The notes under the pieces are model-generated. The model did not search any database. It worked only from the letters and a program-made list of their open reading frames with translations, and was not told the DNA's origin. DNA of 64,000 nucleotides, taken from the NCBI RefSeq assembly GCF_037892605.1, contig NZ_JBBKTU010000001.1:2914001-2978000 (forward strand), written 5' to 3'. The stretch comes from Lacibacter sp. H407. GTDB taxonomy: Bacteria > Bacteroidota > Bacteroidia > Chitinophagales > Chitinophagaceae. Below are positions 17,273 through 25,694 of the stretch, in pieces (positions within the stretch are counted from its first letter, which is position 1; each line of letters opens with the position of its first letter). The position numbers were made by a program, and so were the translations under genes.

Positions 17273-17673
17273 TGTTTGTTTTAAATGATGGTTGTTGTAA
17301 TACATAATGAATTTGCATTTTCTTCGGTTGTGCAGTCACCTTGCAAGTGAAAAGACAGCAACAAATTCTATACGTTTCTCAACTAATGCTGTGCCAACGA
17401 AACTTTCTTCATATGTGGCAAGAAAAGCGGCGAACTATTATCTGTGAGCTGCAGCACATATAATTTAAATTAACAGCAATGTTCATCAGGTAACCTTCTT
17501 CTTGTTCTTCGTGCAGATTAGTGTGATTCGTGGTGATATTTTTTACAGCTTCAATCTTCGAAACGTTTGCCGGCTGAGCCTGTTCTCACGAATCATCTGT
17601 GTTCCTTTGTGTTCATCCTTGGCCAAGAAAGCTCGAGCTATTAGCGGTGAGCTACGAGCGGCCGTACTCACCA
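17273..17673. other. Gene-free spacer with a dispersed repeat
   Basis: No gene is supported. It contains repeat copy 1 at 17324-17366 and word-like repeats (GAGCTATTAGCGGTGAGCTACGAGCGG near 17635-17661, described in part). A short open frame at 17502-17711 covers the repeat region and has no domain. Confidence 0.6.
17324..17366 (+). repeat. 43-base dispersed repeat, copy 1
   Basis: It matches 30472-30514 at 37 of 43 positions with no gaps. The shared core is TCGGTTGTGC, GTCACCTTGCA, GTGAA, AGACA. The middle (CACCTTGCAAGTG here, CACCTTGCAGGTG in copy 2) can form a small hairpin. Both copies are on the plus strand in gene-free DNA. Confidence 0.8.
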
Positions 17674-17701
17674 TAAAAAAAGCCCCTCTTGAACGAGGGG
17701 C
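17674..17701 (-). terminator. Minus-strand terminator without an evident gene
   Basis: GCCCCTC at 17682-17688 pairs with GAGGGGC at 17695-17701, and seven A bases at 17675-17681 become a T-run on the minus strand. All nearby recognised genes are on the plus strand, so it must end some other minus-strand transcript. Confidence 0.75.
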
Positions 17702-17734
17702 AAGGTGGTGAACTTCATTTGTTGTGCAAAAAGA

Positions 17735-17854
17735 TTAGCAGCGGCCGCAATAGGTGTTACAACTGAATTTGTGTAATGAGTTACAAAGATGAACTACCTG
17801 CCATTTGTAAAAAAGGGTGAATGGCGCAATTGTGTACGGGAAAATTCCCGTAGG
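17735..17854 (-). pseudogene. Possible remnant of a Cys-rich small peptide gene
   Basis: On the minus strand an open frame of 39 codons ends with CNSLHKFSCNTYCGRC and a TAA at 17737-17735, 34 bases before the minus-strand terminator. The Cys-rich end resembles core regions of Bacteroidota ribosomal peptide precursors. There is no ATG, GTG or TTG start in the frame before the upstream stop at 17857-17855. It is either a decayed gene, a chance frame, or part of a small RNA ending at the terminator. Treat as tentative. Confidence 0.25.
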
Positions 17855-17914
17855 TTAGTTCATTGGATTGGCTCATTTTACGGCCAATTCATCAACCCAA
17901 ACCACATATTAGTT

Positions 17915-18514
17915 ATGCGTACAAAAAAATCAGACAGGTATTTTACCCTGCTGTTCGTATTTATTGGTCTTTCTTTTTTATGGATCGGCTGTGATCAATC
18001 ATCCACCGGCGATGGAGCAGAAATAACAACAGCAACAACAGATACCAGTATTACAGAAATAATTGAAATGAAACCACCCGGCTCAATTATACCAAAAGAC
18101 AGTGCAGCAGCCTGGGTAAAAAAATATCGTAATGCAGGTGGAGGGCCTTTTTCCACACAGATTGTAATGCATGATCCAATGGCAGTGAAATTTTATATGG
18201 ATAGTATATTTTACAAATACACAGCAAAAATAACATTACCACAAGGTCATATTTGGAGATTGGCTTTCAGTCCCATGTTTTTCACGAAACCGGGAGCAGG
18301 ACAAAAACTTAGCCTATGTATAGTGCCTTGTATTGTAGATACCAGCAGTGCAAGAGTGTATGATTTTTTTACCGAAATGGAAGGAAATACTGATTACTAC
18401 AAACAATACTATTTGCCTTTGTATAATTCTATTGGTCCATTAACTATAAAAGGAACCATGACTGATTCTACAACTCGTGGTTTTGTTTTTAACGAAGGAC
18501 AATTATGGCCATAA
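17915..18514 (+). CDS. Lipoprotein of unknown function, first gene of a signalling unit
   Basis: I chose the ATG at 17915 (MRTKKSDRYFTLLF), which gives a normal lipoprotein signal ending at LWIGC. An earlier start at 17789 would add 42 residues before the signal. The mature protein of about 175 residues has a Thr-rich linker and then a globular domain with no family I recognise (ILSP-like start at PGSIIPKDSAAAWVKKYR, ending TTRGFVFNEGQLWP). It overlaps the next gene by 10 bases, so it belongs to the unit with the membrane protein, histidine kinase and response regulator. It could be a periplasmic or outer-membrane input for that system; this is an inference. Confidence 0.75.
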   Translation: MRTKKSDRYFTLLFVFIGLSFLWIGCDQSSTGDGAEITTATTDTSITEIIEMKPPGSIIPKDSAAAWVKKYRNAGGGPFSTQIVMHDPMAVKFYMDSIFYKYTAKITLPQGHIWRLAFSPMFFTKPGAGQKLSLCIVPCIVDTSSARVYDFFTEMEGNTDYYKQYYLPLYNSIGPLTIKGTMTDSTTRGFVFNEGQLWP

Positions 18515-19164
18515 CTGATTTTCTTACAAACCCCGTTACCATTGCAGAGCTGTTGGCACTGGTGGGAGCCTGCGTTTTTCTTCTTTCAGAGAAAGCCGGT
18601 TACTGGCGATTGTTTATTTTGTTTTGTGTAGTGCTGCTGCTGGCAGAGCTCACCGGTTTTTATATGCGTACGGTTATGGTAAAATCCAACCATGCCGTGT
18701 ATAATTTGTTGATGCCGGTGCAGGTGGCTTTTTTTCTTTTTCTCTTTTACCGGTTTCATCAGTCAAAAAAGTTGAAAAAAATGATCGTTGCCGCAGCAGT
18801 GCTCTTTTTACTGTTCTATTTTACAGAATCGATCGTTCATGCCTTTGCGGCGTATAACAAATACAGCCGGCAATACCTTTCGCTTGTAATTGTGTTGTTC
18901 AGTTGTACATTTTATTTTACGTTGTTACAGAACGATGAAGTGAAAAACCCTTTGTCGCACCCGGCATTCTGGATCGTAACCGGTTTGTTTTTTTATTATT
19001 TTGGTTCTATTGTGATGTTTGCTTTTTATGAGCAGGTATCTAAAATAAAACTGGCAGGCAATCTATCTTTTTATACATTAGTCATAGGCTATTTAAGCTT
19101 CATTTTATACGGAAGCTGGATAATTGGTTTTATATGGAAGAAAAAGCAGTTGCGATCGTCTTAA
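18505..19164 (+). CDS. Seven-helix membrane protein upstream of a histidine kinase
   Basis: The 219-residue protein is almost entirely membrane-embedded, with about seven helices near residues 13-29, 35-55, 66-85, 92-110, 124-142, 154-175 and 189-210. Loops are short, and the C-terminus is basic (WKKKQLRSS), so it probably faces the cytoplasm. I recognise no family. It overlaps the lipoprotein gene by 10 bases and the kinase gene by 31 bases (or by one base, TAATG, if the kinase starts at 19164). A sensor role for the following kinase, which has only one membrane helix and no sensor domain, is plausible. Confidence 0.75.
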   Translation: MAITDFLTNPVTIAELLALVGACVFLLSEKAGYWRLFILFCVVLLLAELTGFYMRTVMVKSNHAVYNLLMPVQVAFFLFLFYRFHQSKKLKKMIVAAAVLFLLFYFTESIVHAFAAYNKYSRQYLSLVIVLFSCTFYFTLLQNDEVKNPLSHPAFWIVTGLFFYYFGSIVMFAFYEQVSKIKLAGNLSFYTLVIGYLSFILYGSWIIGFIWKKKQLRSS

Positions 19165-19907
19165 TGTCCTCCGTTTTTGCAATGGTTGCATTGTTTGTGA
19201 TCAATTATTTTATTTATTTCAAACGAAAAAAGGAAACGATGACCGAAGAACACCTCAAAATGAAAGAAGAATTTCAAACACAACTCCTGCAATCACGTAT
19301 TGAAGTGCAGGAAGAAACCTTTCAGCAAATCGGAAAGGAACTGCACGATAATGTAGGACAATTGTTAAGCACATCCCGCATGCTGATCGGATTAACCGAA
19401 CGTGAATTGCAAAACCCACCCGATACATTGCTAACGGCAAATGCAACACTGGGGCAGGCGATCAATGAGATCCGTTCGCTGGCAAAATCATTGGACAAAG
19501 AATGGCTGGAGCGTTTCAGCTTTTCAGAAAATATCCAAACCATGATCGAACGCATCAATGCCGGCAGAACCATTGCAGTAGATTATCTGCAATCGGTTGA
19601 ACTGCCACTGCGAAACGATGAGCAGATCATCCTGTTCCGTATTGTACAGGAAGCAATCCAGAATGCAGTAAAGCACGCTTCACCTGTACACATGCGTATT
19701 GCTGTTGAAGCGGAAGAAAATAATCTACGCATTACCGTTAGTGACGATGGAAGAGGTTTTGACATAAGTGCTGTTACAAAAAGTATGGGAATTGCCAACA
19801 TGCAGCAACGGGTGCAACTGCTGCGTGGAAGCATTCAATTTAATTCAATTCCGGCAGGAGGCACAACTGTTGTGATCCGCTTACCCGTAAAAACAAACAA
19901 AGTATGA
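19134..19907 (+). CDS. Sensor histidine kinase, NarL/LuxR-partner type (HisKA_3)
   Basis: The 257-residue protein has one N-terminal membrane helix (residues 5-28), a short coiled linker and a HisKA_3 dimerisation domain with the phospho-acceptor His71 in GKELHDNVGQLL. A HATPase_c domain follows, with N-box IVQEAIQNAVKHA, G1 VSDDGRGFD and a GTTVVIRLP ending. It would phosphorylate the regulator encoded next, whose start overlaps its stop by 4 bases. There is no extracellular sensor domain, so the signal probably comes from the upstream membrane protein and lipoprotein. A Met at 19164 forming TAATG with the upstream stop is an alternative start that shortens the membrane helix. Confidence 0.93.
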   Translation: MEEKAVAIVLMSSVFAMVALFVINYFIYFKRKKETMTEEHLKMKEEFQTQLLQSRIEVQEETFQQIGKELHDNVGQLLSTSRMLIGLTERELQNPPDTLLTANATLGQAINEIRSLAKSLDKEWLERFSFSENIQTMIERINAGRTIAVDYLQSVELPLRNDEQIILFRIVQEAIQNAVKHASPVHMRIAVEAEENNLRITVSDDGRGFDISAVTKSMGIANMQQRVQLLRGSIQFNSIPAGGTTVVIRLPVKTNKV

Positions 19908-20545
19908 AGCTCACAATTGGTTTAGTAGATGATCATCAATTGTTTTTGAAATCACTCCAATTGATGTTGGAGAGTTTTAAAGTATATGAAGTAGTAGTAG
20001 AAGCGCTTAATGGCGAAGACTTAAAAAGTAAATTGAAAAGCAGTGGTGTAATACCTGATTTGATGTTGGTGGATGTGAATATGCCGGTAATGGACGGCAT
20101 TGCCACCTGCACATGGTTGAGTAAAGAGTACCCTGCCATGAAATTAATTGCATTGTCAATGAACGATACTGATAGCGCCATCATTGATATGATAAAGGCA
20201 GGATGCTGCGCCTACCTGTTAAAAGATACACATCCAAACGATTTAGAAAAAGCATTGCAGGAAGTAGTGGCAAAAGGTTATTACAATGCCGATGCCAGTA
20301 ATATCAACTTTCGCCGGCTTTTATTGAAATCGAATGAGGCGCCCACGATCGTGTTAACGGAAAAGGAAAAACAGTTTTTGAATTATGCCTGCAGCGAACT
20401 TACTTACAAGCAGGTAGCTGCCAAAATGAATATGAGCGAACGTACGATTGATGGTTACAGGGAATCGTTGTTTCAAAAATTTCATGTACAAAGCAGGGTA
20501 GGGCTTTGTCTGGAAGCACTGCGGAAGGGGTTTGCGAAATTGTGA
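19904..20545 (+). CDS. Response regulator, NarL/FixJ type
   Basis: The 213-residue protein has a receiver domain (Asp9-Asp10 acidic pair, phospho-acceptor Asp57 in LVDVNMPVMDG, Lys in YLLKDTHP). A LuxR-type helix-turn-helix follows at about 150-210 (LTEKEKQFLNYACSELTYKQVAAKM, MSERTIDGYRESLFQKF, given in parts). Phosphorylated by the upstream kinase, it would bind DNA and change transcription. The start overlaps the kinase stop by 4 bases. The target genes are not evident. Confidence 0.95.
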   Translation: MKLTIGLVDDHQLFLKSLQLMLESFKVYEVVVEALNGEDLKSKLKSSGVIPDLMLVDVNMPVMDGIATCTWLSKEYPAMKLIALSMNDTDSAIIDMIKAGCCAYLLKDTHPNDLEKALQEVVAKGYYNADASNINFRRLLLKSNEAPTIVLTEKEKQFLNYACSELTYKQVAAKMNMSERTIDGYRESLFQKFHVQSRVGLCLEALRKGFAKL

Positions 20546-20745
20546 GGAAGCTGTGAGCGGCGTGCTTGTTGCAAGTTTACTTTTGAATTGTTGCCATGCG
20601 TTTCTTCCTGAATCATTTTTTTTACCACCCTGCTGTCTCCGCAACGCTGCATAGTATTCCAGCGTTCATTTCTTCTTTATCTTCACATCCGTAACCCGCA
20701 GCTGCTGAGTGGCAACGCTGCAAATACATTCACCAAACCAATTGT

Positions 20746-21576
20746 ATGCGTCTTCTTTTATCTGTTTCCTTGCTGTTGCTGGTTGCAACGGCTTCTGCAC
20801 AAACCTGGATCGCAAAGCAAAACATGTCGATGAGTAATTACCAGGAGTTGTTTAATGAACTTACGCCCAAGGGATATAAACCTGTTTCAGTAAATTTTAT
20901 TGCAGTAAACGGTGTGCAACAATTCAATCCTGTTTGGCATCATCAACCCGGAAGTGTTTGGGAAACACGCAGCAATCTTACAGCAGCACAGTACCAGGAA
21001 TATTTTAATAAACTTGTTCCGCAGGGTTATATGCCAACCGATGTATCGGTCTATAATGTAAGTGGCAGCCTTGTGTTTTCTGCTATTTGGGAAAAACGGC
21101 CAACTGCTGTTTGGGAAGCACGACATAATTTAACTGCCAATCAGTACCAGGATTATTTCAATAAACTTACACCGCAGGGATATATGCCCATGCATGTATC
21201 AGCTTATACGGGAACAAATGGAGAGTTGCTGTTTGCAGCAGTATGGGAAAAACGACCGGGTATTGCATGGGAAGCAAGGCATAGTTTAACAGCAACTGAA
21301 TTTCAAAGTTATTTTGATAAGTTAACACCGCAGGGTTATGTGCCGAAAGAATTGTTTGCGTATTATGATAAGGGTGTACTGAAATACGGATGTATCTGGC
21401 AGAAAATTCCGGGCATCAAGTGGGAAGCACGTTACGGACTTACCTATGTTGCACTCCAGTCAAAATCAAAAGAACTTGCCGCCAAAGGTTATGAGCCATA
21501 TATGATCTCTGCTTATGTTGCCAACGGACAAGTGTATTATATTGGTGCCTGGCAATTGGTTACTGCAGGAAAGTGA
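20746..21576 (+). CDS. Secreted protein of BTRD1 tandem repeats
   Basis: A signal peptide (cleavage near TASAQ) is followed by five units of about 48 residues. Each has a W-x-A-(K/R)-x-x-(L/M) start, a YQ(D/E)YFNKLTPQGYMP-like helix and turn, and a strand ending in a Trp such as AVWEKRP. This pattern matches the bacterial tandem repeat domain 1 (BTRD1) family, found in secreted proteins and fused to some hydrolases, where it is thought to act as a binding scaffold. No catalytic domain is fused here. The unit stands alone, 200 bases after the response regulator on the same strand. Confidence 0.85.
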   Translation: MRLLLSVSLLLLVATASAQTWIAKQNMSMSNYQELFNELTPKGYKPVSVNFIAVNGVQQFNPVWHHQPGSVWETRSNLTAAQYQEYFNKLVPQGYMPTDVSVYNVSGSLVFSAIWEKRPTAVWEARHNLTANQYQDYFNKLTPQGYMPMHVSAYTGTNGELLFAAVWEKRPGIAWEARHSLTATEFQSYFDKLTPQGYVPKELFAYYDKGVLKYGCIWQKIPGIKWEARYGLTYVALQSKSKELAAKGYEPYMISAYVANGQVYYIGAWQLVTAGK

Positions 21577-21682
21577 TTATATATTGATGACAGCAGCCCA
21601 CTGCAAAGAAAATTCTGGCTGTCAGCTATGAACTGAGTGCAGATATATTTTGTATATCATTATACTACTTCAGTTGCTGTAG

Positions 21683-21713
21683 TTTCTCCGTAAACAGGAA
21701 ACAGTTACTTTTG
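21683..21713 (+). promoter_or_regulatory. Promoter for the Kelch lipoprotein gene
   Basis: TTTC at 21683-21686, 19 bases, then TACTTTTG at 21706-21713, an exact TAnnTTTG with correct spacing. The start codon at 21730 would leave a leader of about 12 bases. Confidence 0.65.
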
Positions 21714-21729
21714 AACGTAAATCCATTGC

Positions 21730-22911
21730 ATGAAAACGTATTTTTTATTTACGGTTCTGCTGATTTTTTTGTCGCTTTTTTCCTGTAGCAAAAATGACAA
21801 TCCTTCTGCAACAATTGAGGTAGTTCGTACCATACCAACAACAGCAAGGGTAAACAGCACTGTAAAAGTGATTGGCAAAGGGTTTAAAAATCTGCTTGTT
21901 GCTGATAGCAGTGCTCAATTCAAATTATTTATTGCGGATGTACGTTGCGATGTTGCTGTGATCAATGATACATTACTGGAAGTATTTGTACCGGCTAATG
22001 CCAAAAGCGGAACGGTGTGCGTTGAATGGAAATCAAAAAGATACTGTGCAGCATCTCCATTTACAATTTCGCCGGCCAATGGTATTCAAAATACATTTCA
22101 ACGCTTGCCCGATTATCCGGGAAAGAAAAACCGTCCAAGCACCATGTTTTCAATCAATGGTTTTGTGTACATCGGCTTTGATGACTTCTGGAAGTTTGAT
22201 GCAGAACAACATACCTGGCAACGGGTGGCGGATATGCCGGAATGGGCCAGCCGTACCACTTCATTTGTTATTAATGGCAGAGCCTATGTATTTGGCGGAT
22301 TAACCGCAAGTGCAGGCAACGGAGCCAACAGTTTGTATTGTTATGATCCGCAAACAAATACCTGGACCAAAAAAGCATCCATGCCTGCAGCAGGTCGTAT
22401 GGATGCACTCTCGTTTGTACATAACAACAAAGCGTATGTGCTGGGATGTTATGAAGTATACAACAATCCCGTGAGTCAACAATGCTGGACCTACGATCCT
22501 CAAACAGATGTATGGACACGACTTGCAGATTTACCTGCTTCAGTAGAAGTGGAAGGACATGCGTACCGGATTGGCAACATGTTTTATGCACCTACTTCCA
22601 GTTACGGAACAATTGAATTTAATCCCGCTGCGAATGTTTGGCGTGTGTTGCAAAGCGGGCCGCAGACAAGATTTGCGGCGCTTCATTCATCGTATCGTTG
22701 GGATAATATGATGTATCTGATTCAGGCAAATCAGGTATACCGTGTAAATCGCAGATTTGATGGTGAAGTAATGACAACTTCTTACCAATATCCAATTACT
22801 CCGGGCGATAAAAAGTTTATGCTGTACACCAGTGCAGGCGAAGAGTTGTTTTTTCTGCATATCAATAATCTTACCTATGCCAATGAATTTTGGGAATATC
22901 TGCCGGAATAA
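21730..22911 (+). CDS. Lipoprotein with an IPT/TIG domain and Kelch repeats
   Basis: The 393-residue protein has a lipoprotein signal ending at SLFSC. Residues of about 28-110 match an IPT/TIG immunoglobulin-like fold (TARVNSTVKVIGKGF). From about 125 on there are Kelch-type repeats, with blocks such as FVINGRAYVFGGL, YDPQTNTWTKKASMPAAGR and YDPQTDVWTRLADLP, forming an incomplete or small beta-propeller. Such proteins sit on the outer face of Bacteroidota cells and bind ligands; the ligand is unknown. Confidence 0.88.
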   Translation: MKTYFLFTVLLIFLSLFSCSKNDNPSATIEVVRTIPTTARVNSTVKVIGKGFKNLLVADSSAQFKLFIADVRCDVAVINDTLLEVFVPANAKSGTVCVEWKSKRYCAASPFTISPANGIQNTFQRLPDYPGKKNRPSTMFSINGFVYIGFDDFWKFDAEQHTWQRVADMPEWASRTTSFVINGRAYVFGGLTASAGNGANSLYCYDPQTNTWTKKASMPAAGRMDALSFVHNNKAYVLGCYEVYNNPVSQQCWTYDPQTDVWTRLADLPASVEVEGHAYRIGNMFYAPTSSYGTIEFNPAANVWRVLQSGPQTRFAALHSSYRWDNMMYLIQANQVYRVNRRFDGEVMTTSYQYPITPGDKKFMLYTSAGEELFFLHINNLTYANEFWEYLPE

Positions 22912-23421
22912 AAAAGCTGCGGGCAATGTACTTCGTATTTCCTTGTTTTGAATTGCTGCATACCTAAGAAATGTCAGCGTTATTCTCACTATTCATTTTA
23001 TAAAATCTATGCGTAAGATGGTATTCTTCTTCAACTGTGTTGTCATTTTCTTGAGAATGGCAGCATAGTTGAAAGAAAGCGCTGCAGAGGTAATTGTTTT
23101 TTTGATGACGATAATATCAATCTGTTTGCAGCAAACAGGGTGCGGTTGTAAGTGACCAACCAAGAACATTTGTAACAGCAATTTCAAAAAACCTATCCTT
23201 TCATCTTCGATTTCATGTAACTTTAAAATAAATGTATCTGAATCTGATGCATTTCATTCTCCCAAAAATCCACATAACATTCTTGATCGCTTTGTTGATT
23301 GCAGTCAAGCATTGACAGTCTGTAGGTGTTTTCACTTGTTTGTTACAAGTGGTAACAGCTATATTTTTTGTTGTTCAACAAAGCTATCTTTCCATTTCTA
23401 ACAGCCAACTTATATGTTTTG
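22912..23421. other. Gene-free spacer of 510 bases
   Basis: I see no supported gene. Minus-strand open frames at 22687-22989 and 22993-23187 have no domain or start signal and the first runs into the Kelch gene. An A+T-rich part near 23200-23420 should hold the promoter of the following kinase operon, but I see no good TAnnTTTG match with correct spacing. Confidence 0.5.
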
Positions 23422-25215
23422 ATGAATACCAACAATTTCCAACCAACAACAACTGTTCAATTCCTGAAACGACAGTCGATCCAACGGAAACTGCCTTTTC
23501 TCATTTTTGTATTGTTACTTGTTATGATGCTGGCTTTTGGTTGGCTTTCGTATAGAGGGATCCGCAATGCGTCAGAGAATGCAGCAACGGAGCGGTTGTT
23601 AATGTTGGCCCAACAACTGGCTGGAAATTACACACAAATGGCGGTGCCGGTAATGAATGCAACAAAAGCAGCCGCTGCAAGTCCTGCAGTAAAATCGTTT
23701 CTTCTTTCGAACGGAAAAGATTCTGCGGCTTCGGTTCAACGATTGATGGAACGCTTGCAACCCGATACAACCTGGATTCATGTACAGTTGCTGGATGTAA
23801 ACAAAAAACAATTGGCAGCATCCAAGGATGCCGGATATAATTCCATCAACTTATCAACCCTCTTTCCCGGTTATCCATCAATAGCCGACACCAATCTCAT
23901 CAGTAAATTATACGAAAAAGAGGAAGCCTTCTACTATTCATTATGTGCAGCAGTAGTGCATAATGGTAAGTTGGTCGGTTATTTACTGCGTTGGCGAAAA
24001 ATGTATAATTCAAAAGATAATATTGAGCGTGTATTAAAATTGTTGGGGAAAGAAGTGCGGGTGTATGTTGGTAATGCAGATGGCAGTATGTGGAGCGATC
24101 TGCGTACTACGGTTACTGGATTGCCGGCAACAAAAGGTGTAGATAATGCTGTTGTAACGTATTCTAACAACGGGGAACATTATCTGGCAGCTCAGGCACT
24201 TGTGCAGAATGCGGCATGGAAAGTGATGGTAACAACACCGCAGCGAATGGTAATACAACCCGCAAATGAATTTTTAAAAATTGCCATCAGCAGTGCAGTG
24301 TTGCTTCTGGTAATCGGAATTGTACTAACGTGGCTCCTTAGCCGCAGAATTACACAGCCTATTGAAAAACTGGCGGTGGCAGCACGTGGTATTGCACAAG
24401 GTGATTTTTCACAAACCGTTCAATTAAAACGTGCTGATGAATTAGGCGTGCTGGCCGATGCATTTAATCGCATGGCAAAGGAAGTAAACGACACACAAAA
24501 AAATCTGGAAGCGAACGTAGTACAACGAACAGCGCAACTGGAGAAAGCCAATCAGGAACTGGAAGCATTTTCGTATTCTGTATCGCACGACTTGCGTGCG
24601 CCATTGCGTGCAGTAAGTGGATATGCTTATATGTTGCAGGAAGACCATTCCGCTTCGTTAAATGATGATGGTAAGCGAATAGTTGGCACGATTATCACCA
24701 ATGCACGTATGATGGGTCAACTGATCGATGATTTGATCAGTTTTTCACGCATCAACCGCAAAGAATCCAATGTGCAGGAAGTAGATATGCAACAGTTGGT
24801 GGAGCAGATAATTGCTGAACTCAAAACGCAACGCACCGATAAGCATTACCAGTTTACTGTACATGCTTTGCCTACCTGCACTACTGATCCGCAGTTGATC
24901 AAACAGGTTTGGATAAACCTGATCGACAATGCCATGAAATATTCTTCTCAAAAAGAGAAGCCTGTTATTGAAATTGGAACAACTACTTCCAACGGAATAA
25001 CAGAATACTATGTGAAAGATAATGGAGTAGGCTTTGATATGAAGTACAGTGAAAAACTGTTTGGTGTGTTTCAACGTTTGCACCGGCAGGATGAATTTGA
25101 AGGCACCGGCATTGGACTGGCATTGGCAAAACGGATCGTAGAACGGCAACAGGGCTCTATACGTGCCGAAAGCAGTATTGGCAATGGAGCTGTTTTTGCG
25201 TTCAGCTTTTGCTGA
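23422..25215 (+). CDS. Membrane sensor histidine kinase with HAMP, phytochrome-type core
   Basis: I chose the ATG at 23422 (MNTNNFQPTTT), giving 597 residues. A start at 23368 would add a non-conserved hydrophobic stretch. Membrane helices near 28-48 and 285-307 flank a periplasmic sensor region of about 235 residues. A HAMP domain follows (LSRRITQPIEKLAVAARGIA). The HisKA domain has His389 in SVSHDLRAPLRA. HATPase_c has the N-box WINLIDNAMKYSS, G1 YYVKDNGVGFDM, F-box LFGVFQRLH and G2 GTGIGLALAKRIV. This core resembles bacteriophytochrome-type kinases, whose usual partner is an Rcp1-like single-domain regulator, as encoded 21 bases downstream. Confidence 0.93.
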   Translation: MNTNNFQPTTTVQFLKRQSIQRKLPFLIFVLLLVMMLAFGWLSYRGIRNASENAATERLLMLAQQLAGNYTQMAVPVMNATKAAAASPAVKSFLLSNGKDSAASVQRLMERLQPDTTWIHVQLLDVNKKQLAASKDAGYNSINLSTLFPGYPSIADTNLISKLYEKEEAFYYSLCAAVVHNGKLVGYLLRWRKMYNSKDNIERVLKLLGKEVRVYVGNADGSMWSDLRTTVTGLPATKGVDNAVVTYSNNGEHYLAAQALVQNAAWKVMVTTPQRMVIQPANEFLKIAISSAVLLLVIGIVLTWLLSRRITQPIEKLAVAARGIAQGDFSQTVQLKRADELGVLADAFNRMAKEVNDTQKNLEANVVQRTAQLEKANQELEAFSYSVSHDLRAPLRAVSGYAYMLQEDHSASLNDDGKRIVGTIITNARMMGQLIDDLISFSRINRKESNVQEVDMQQLVEQIIAELKTQRTDKHYQFTVHALPTCTTDPQLIKQVWINLIDNAMKYSSQKEKPVIEIGTTTSNGITEYYVKDNGVGFDMKYSEKLFGVFQRLHRQDEFEGTGIGLALAKRIVERQQGSIRAESSIGNGAVFAFSFC

Positions 25216-25236
25216 TCATTTAATTTAAAAAAAACG

Positions 25237-25686
25237 ATGCGCATGTTACATGAAGTAGAAATATTACTGGTAGAGGATAATATGTCAGACGCAGAATTAA
25301 CGATCCGGGCTCTCAATAAAGCAAAGATCGCCAACAATATTCTGCATTTGAAAGATGGAGCGGAGGCACTTGATTATTTATTTGGCAAAGGTGCCTATGC
25401 CGAAAGGGATCTTACAAAAGTTCCGAAGGTGATTTTGCTGGATATAAAAATGCCAAAGGTGAATGGTATCGAGGTGTTACGTCAACTAAAAGCAAGCGAA
25501 CACACGAAAGTGATTCCCGTTGTAATTATGACCTCTTCTGCCGAAGAGAAAGATATTATTTCCAGTTATCAGCTTGGTGTAAACAGCTATGTTGTAAAGC
25601 CGGTTGGGTTTGAAGATTTTGCCAAAGCTGTGGGCGAGCTGGGTTTGTACTGGATGTTACTGAATAAGTCGATCAACAATCTGTAG
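25237..25686 (+). CDS. Single-domain response regulator, Rcp1-like
   Basis: The 149-residue protein is one receiver domain: acidic Glu13-Asp14 in LLVEDN, phospho-acceptor Asp69 in [12 protein letters not shown], Thr/Ser in VIMTSSAEE and Lys in VVKPVGF. The long insert [14 protein letters not shown] between helix 2 and strand 3 is typical of Rcp1, the partner of cyanobacterial and bacterial phytochrome kinases. A second Met at 25243 is an equally good start. There is no output domain, so it probably passes phosphate or acts by protein contact. The next gene starts 8 bases later. Confidence 0.93.
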   Translation: MRMLHEVEILLVEDNMSDAELTIRALNKAKIANNILHLKDGAEALDYLFGKGAYAERDLTKVPKVILLDIKMPKVNGIEVLRQLKASEHTKVIPVVIMTSSAEEKDIISSYQLGVNSYVVKPVGFEDFAKAVGELGLYWMLLNKSINNL

Positions 25687-25694
25687 ATACAAGT

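Noticed and set aside
17502-17711. Open frame of 69 codons on the plus strand
   Set aside because: It crosses the repeat region and the minus-strand terminator and has no recognisable domain.
22993-23187. Minus-strand frame of 64 codons in the spacer before the kinase gene
   Set aside because: Composition is unlike the neighbouring genes, no family is visible and no start signal is seen.
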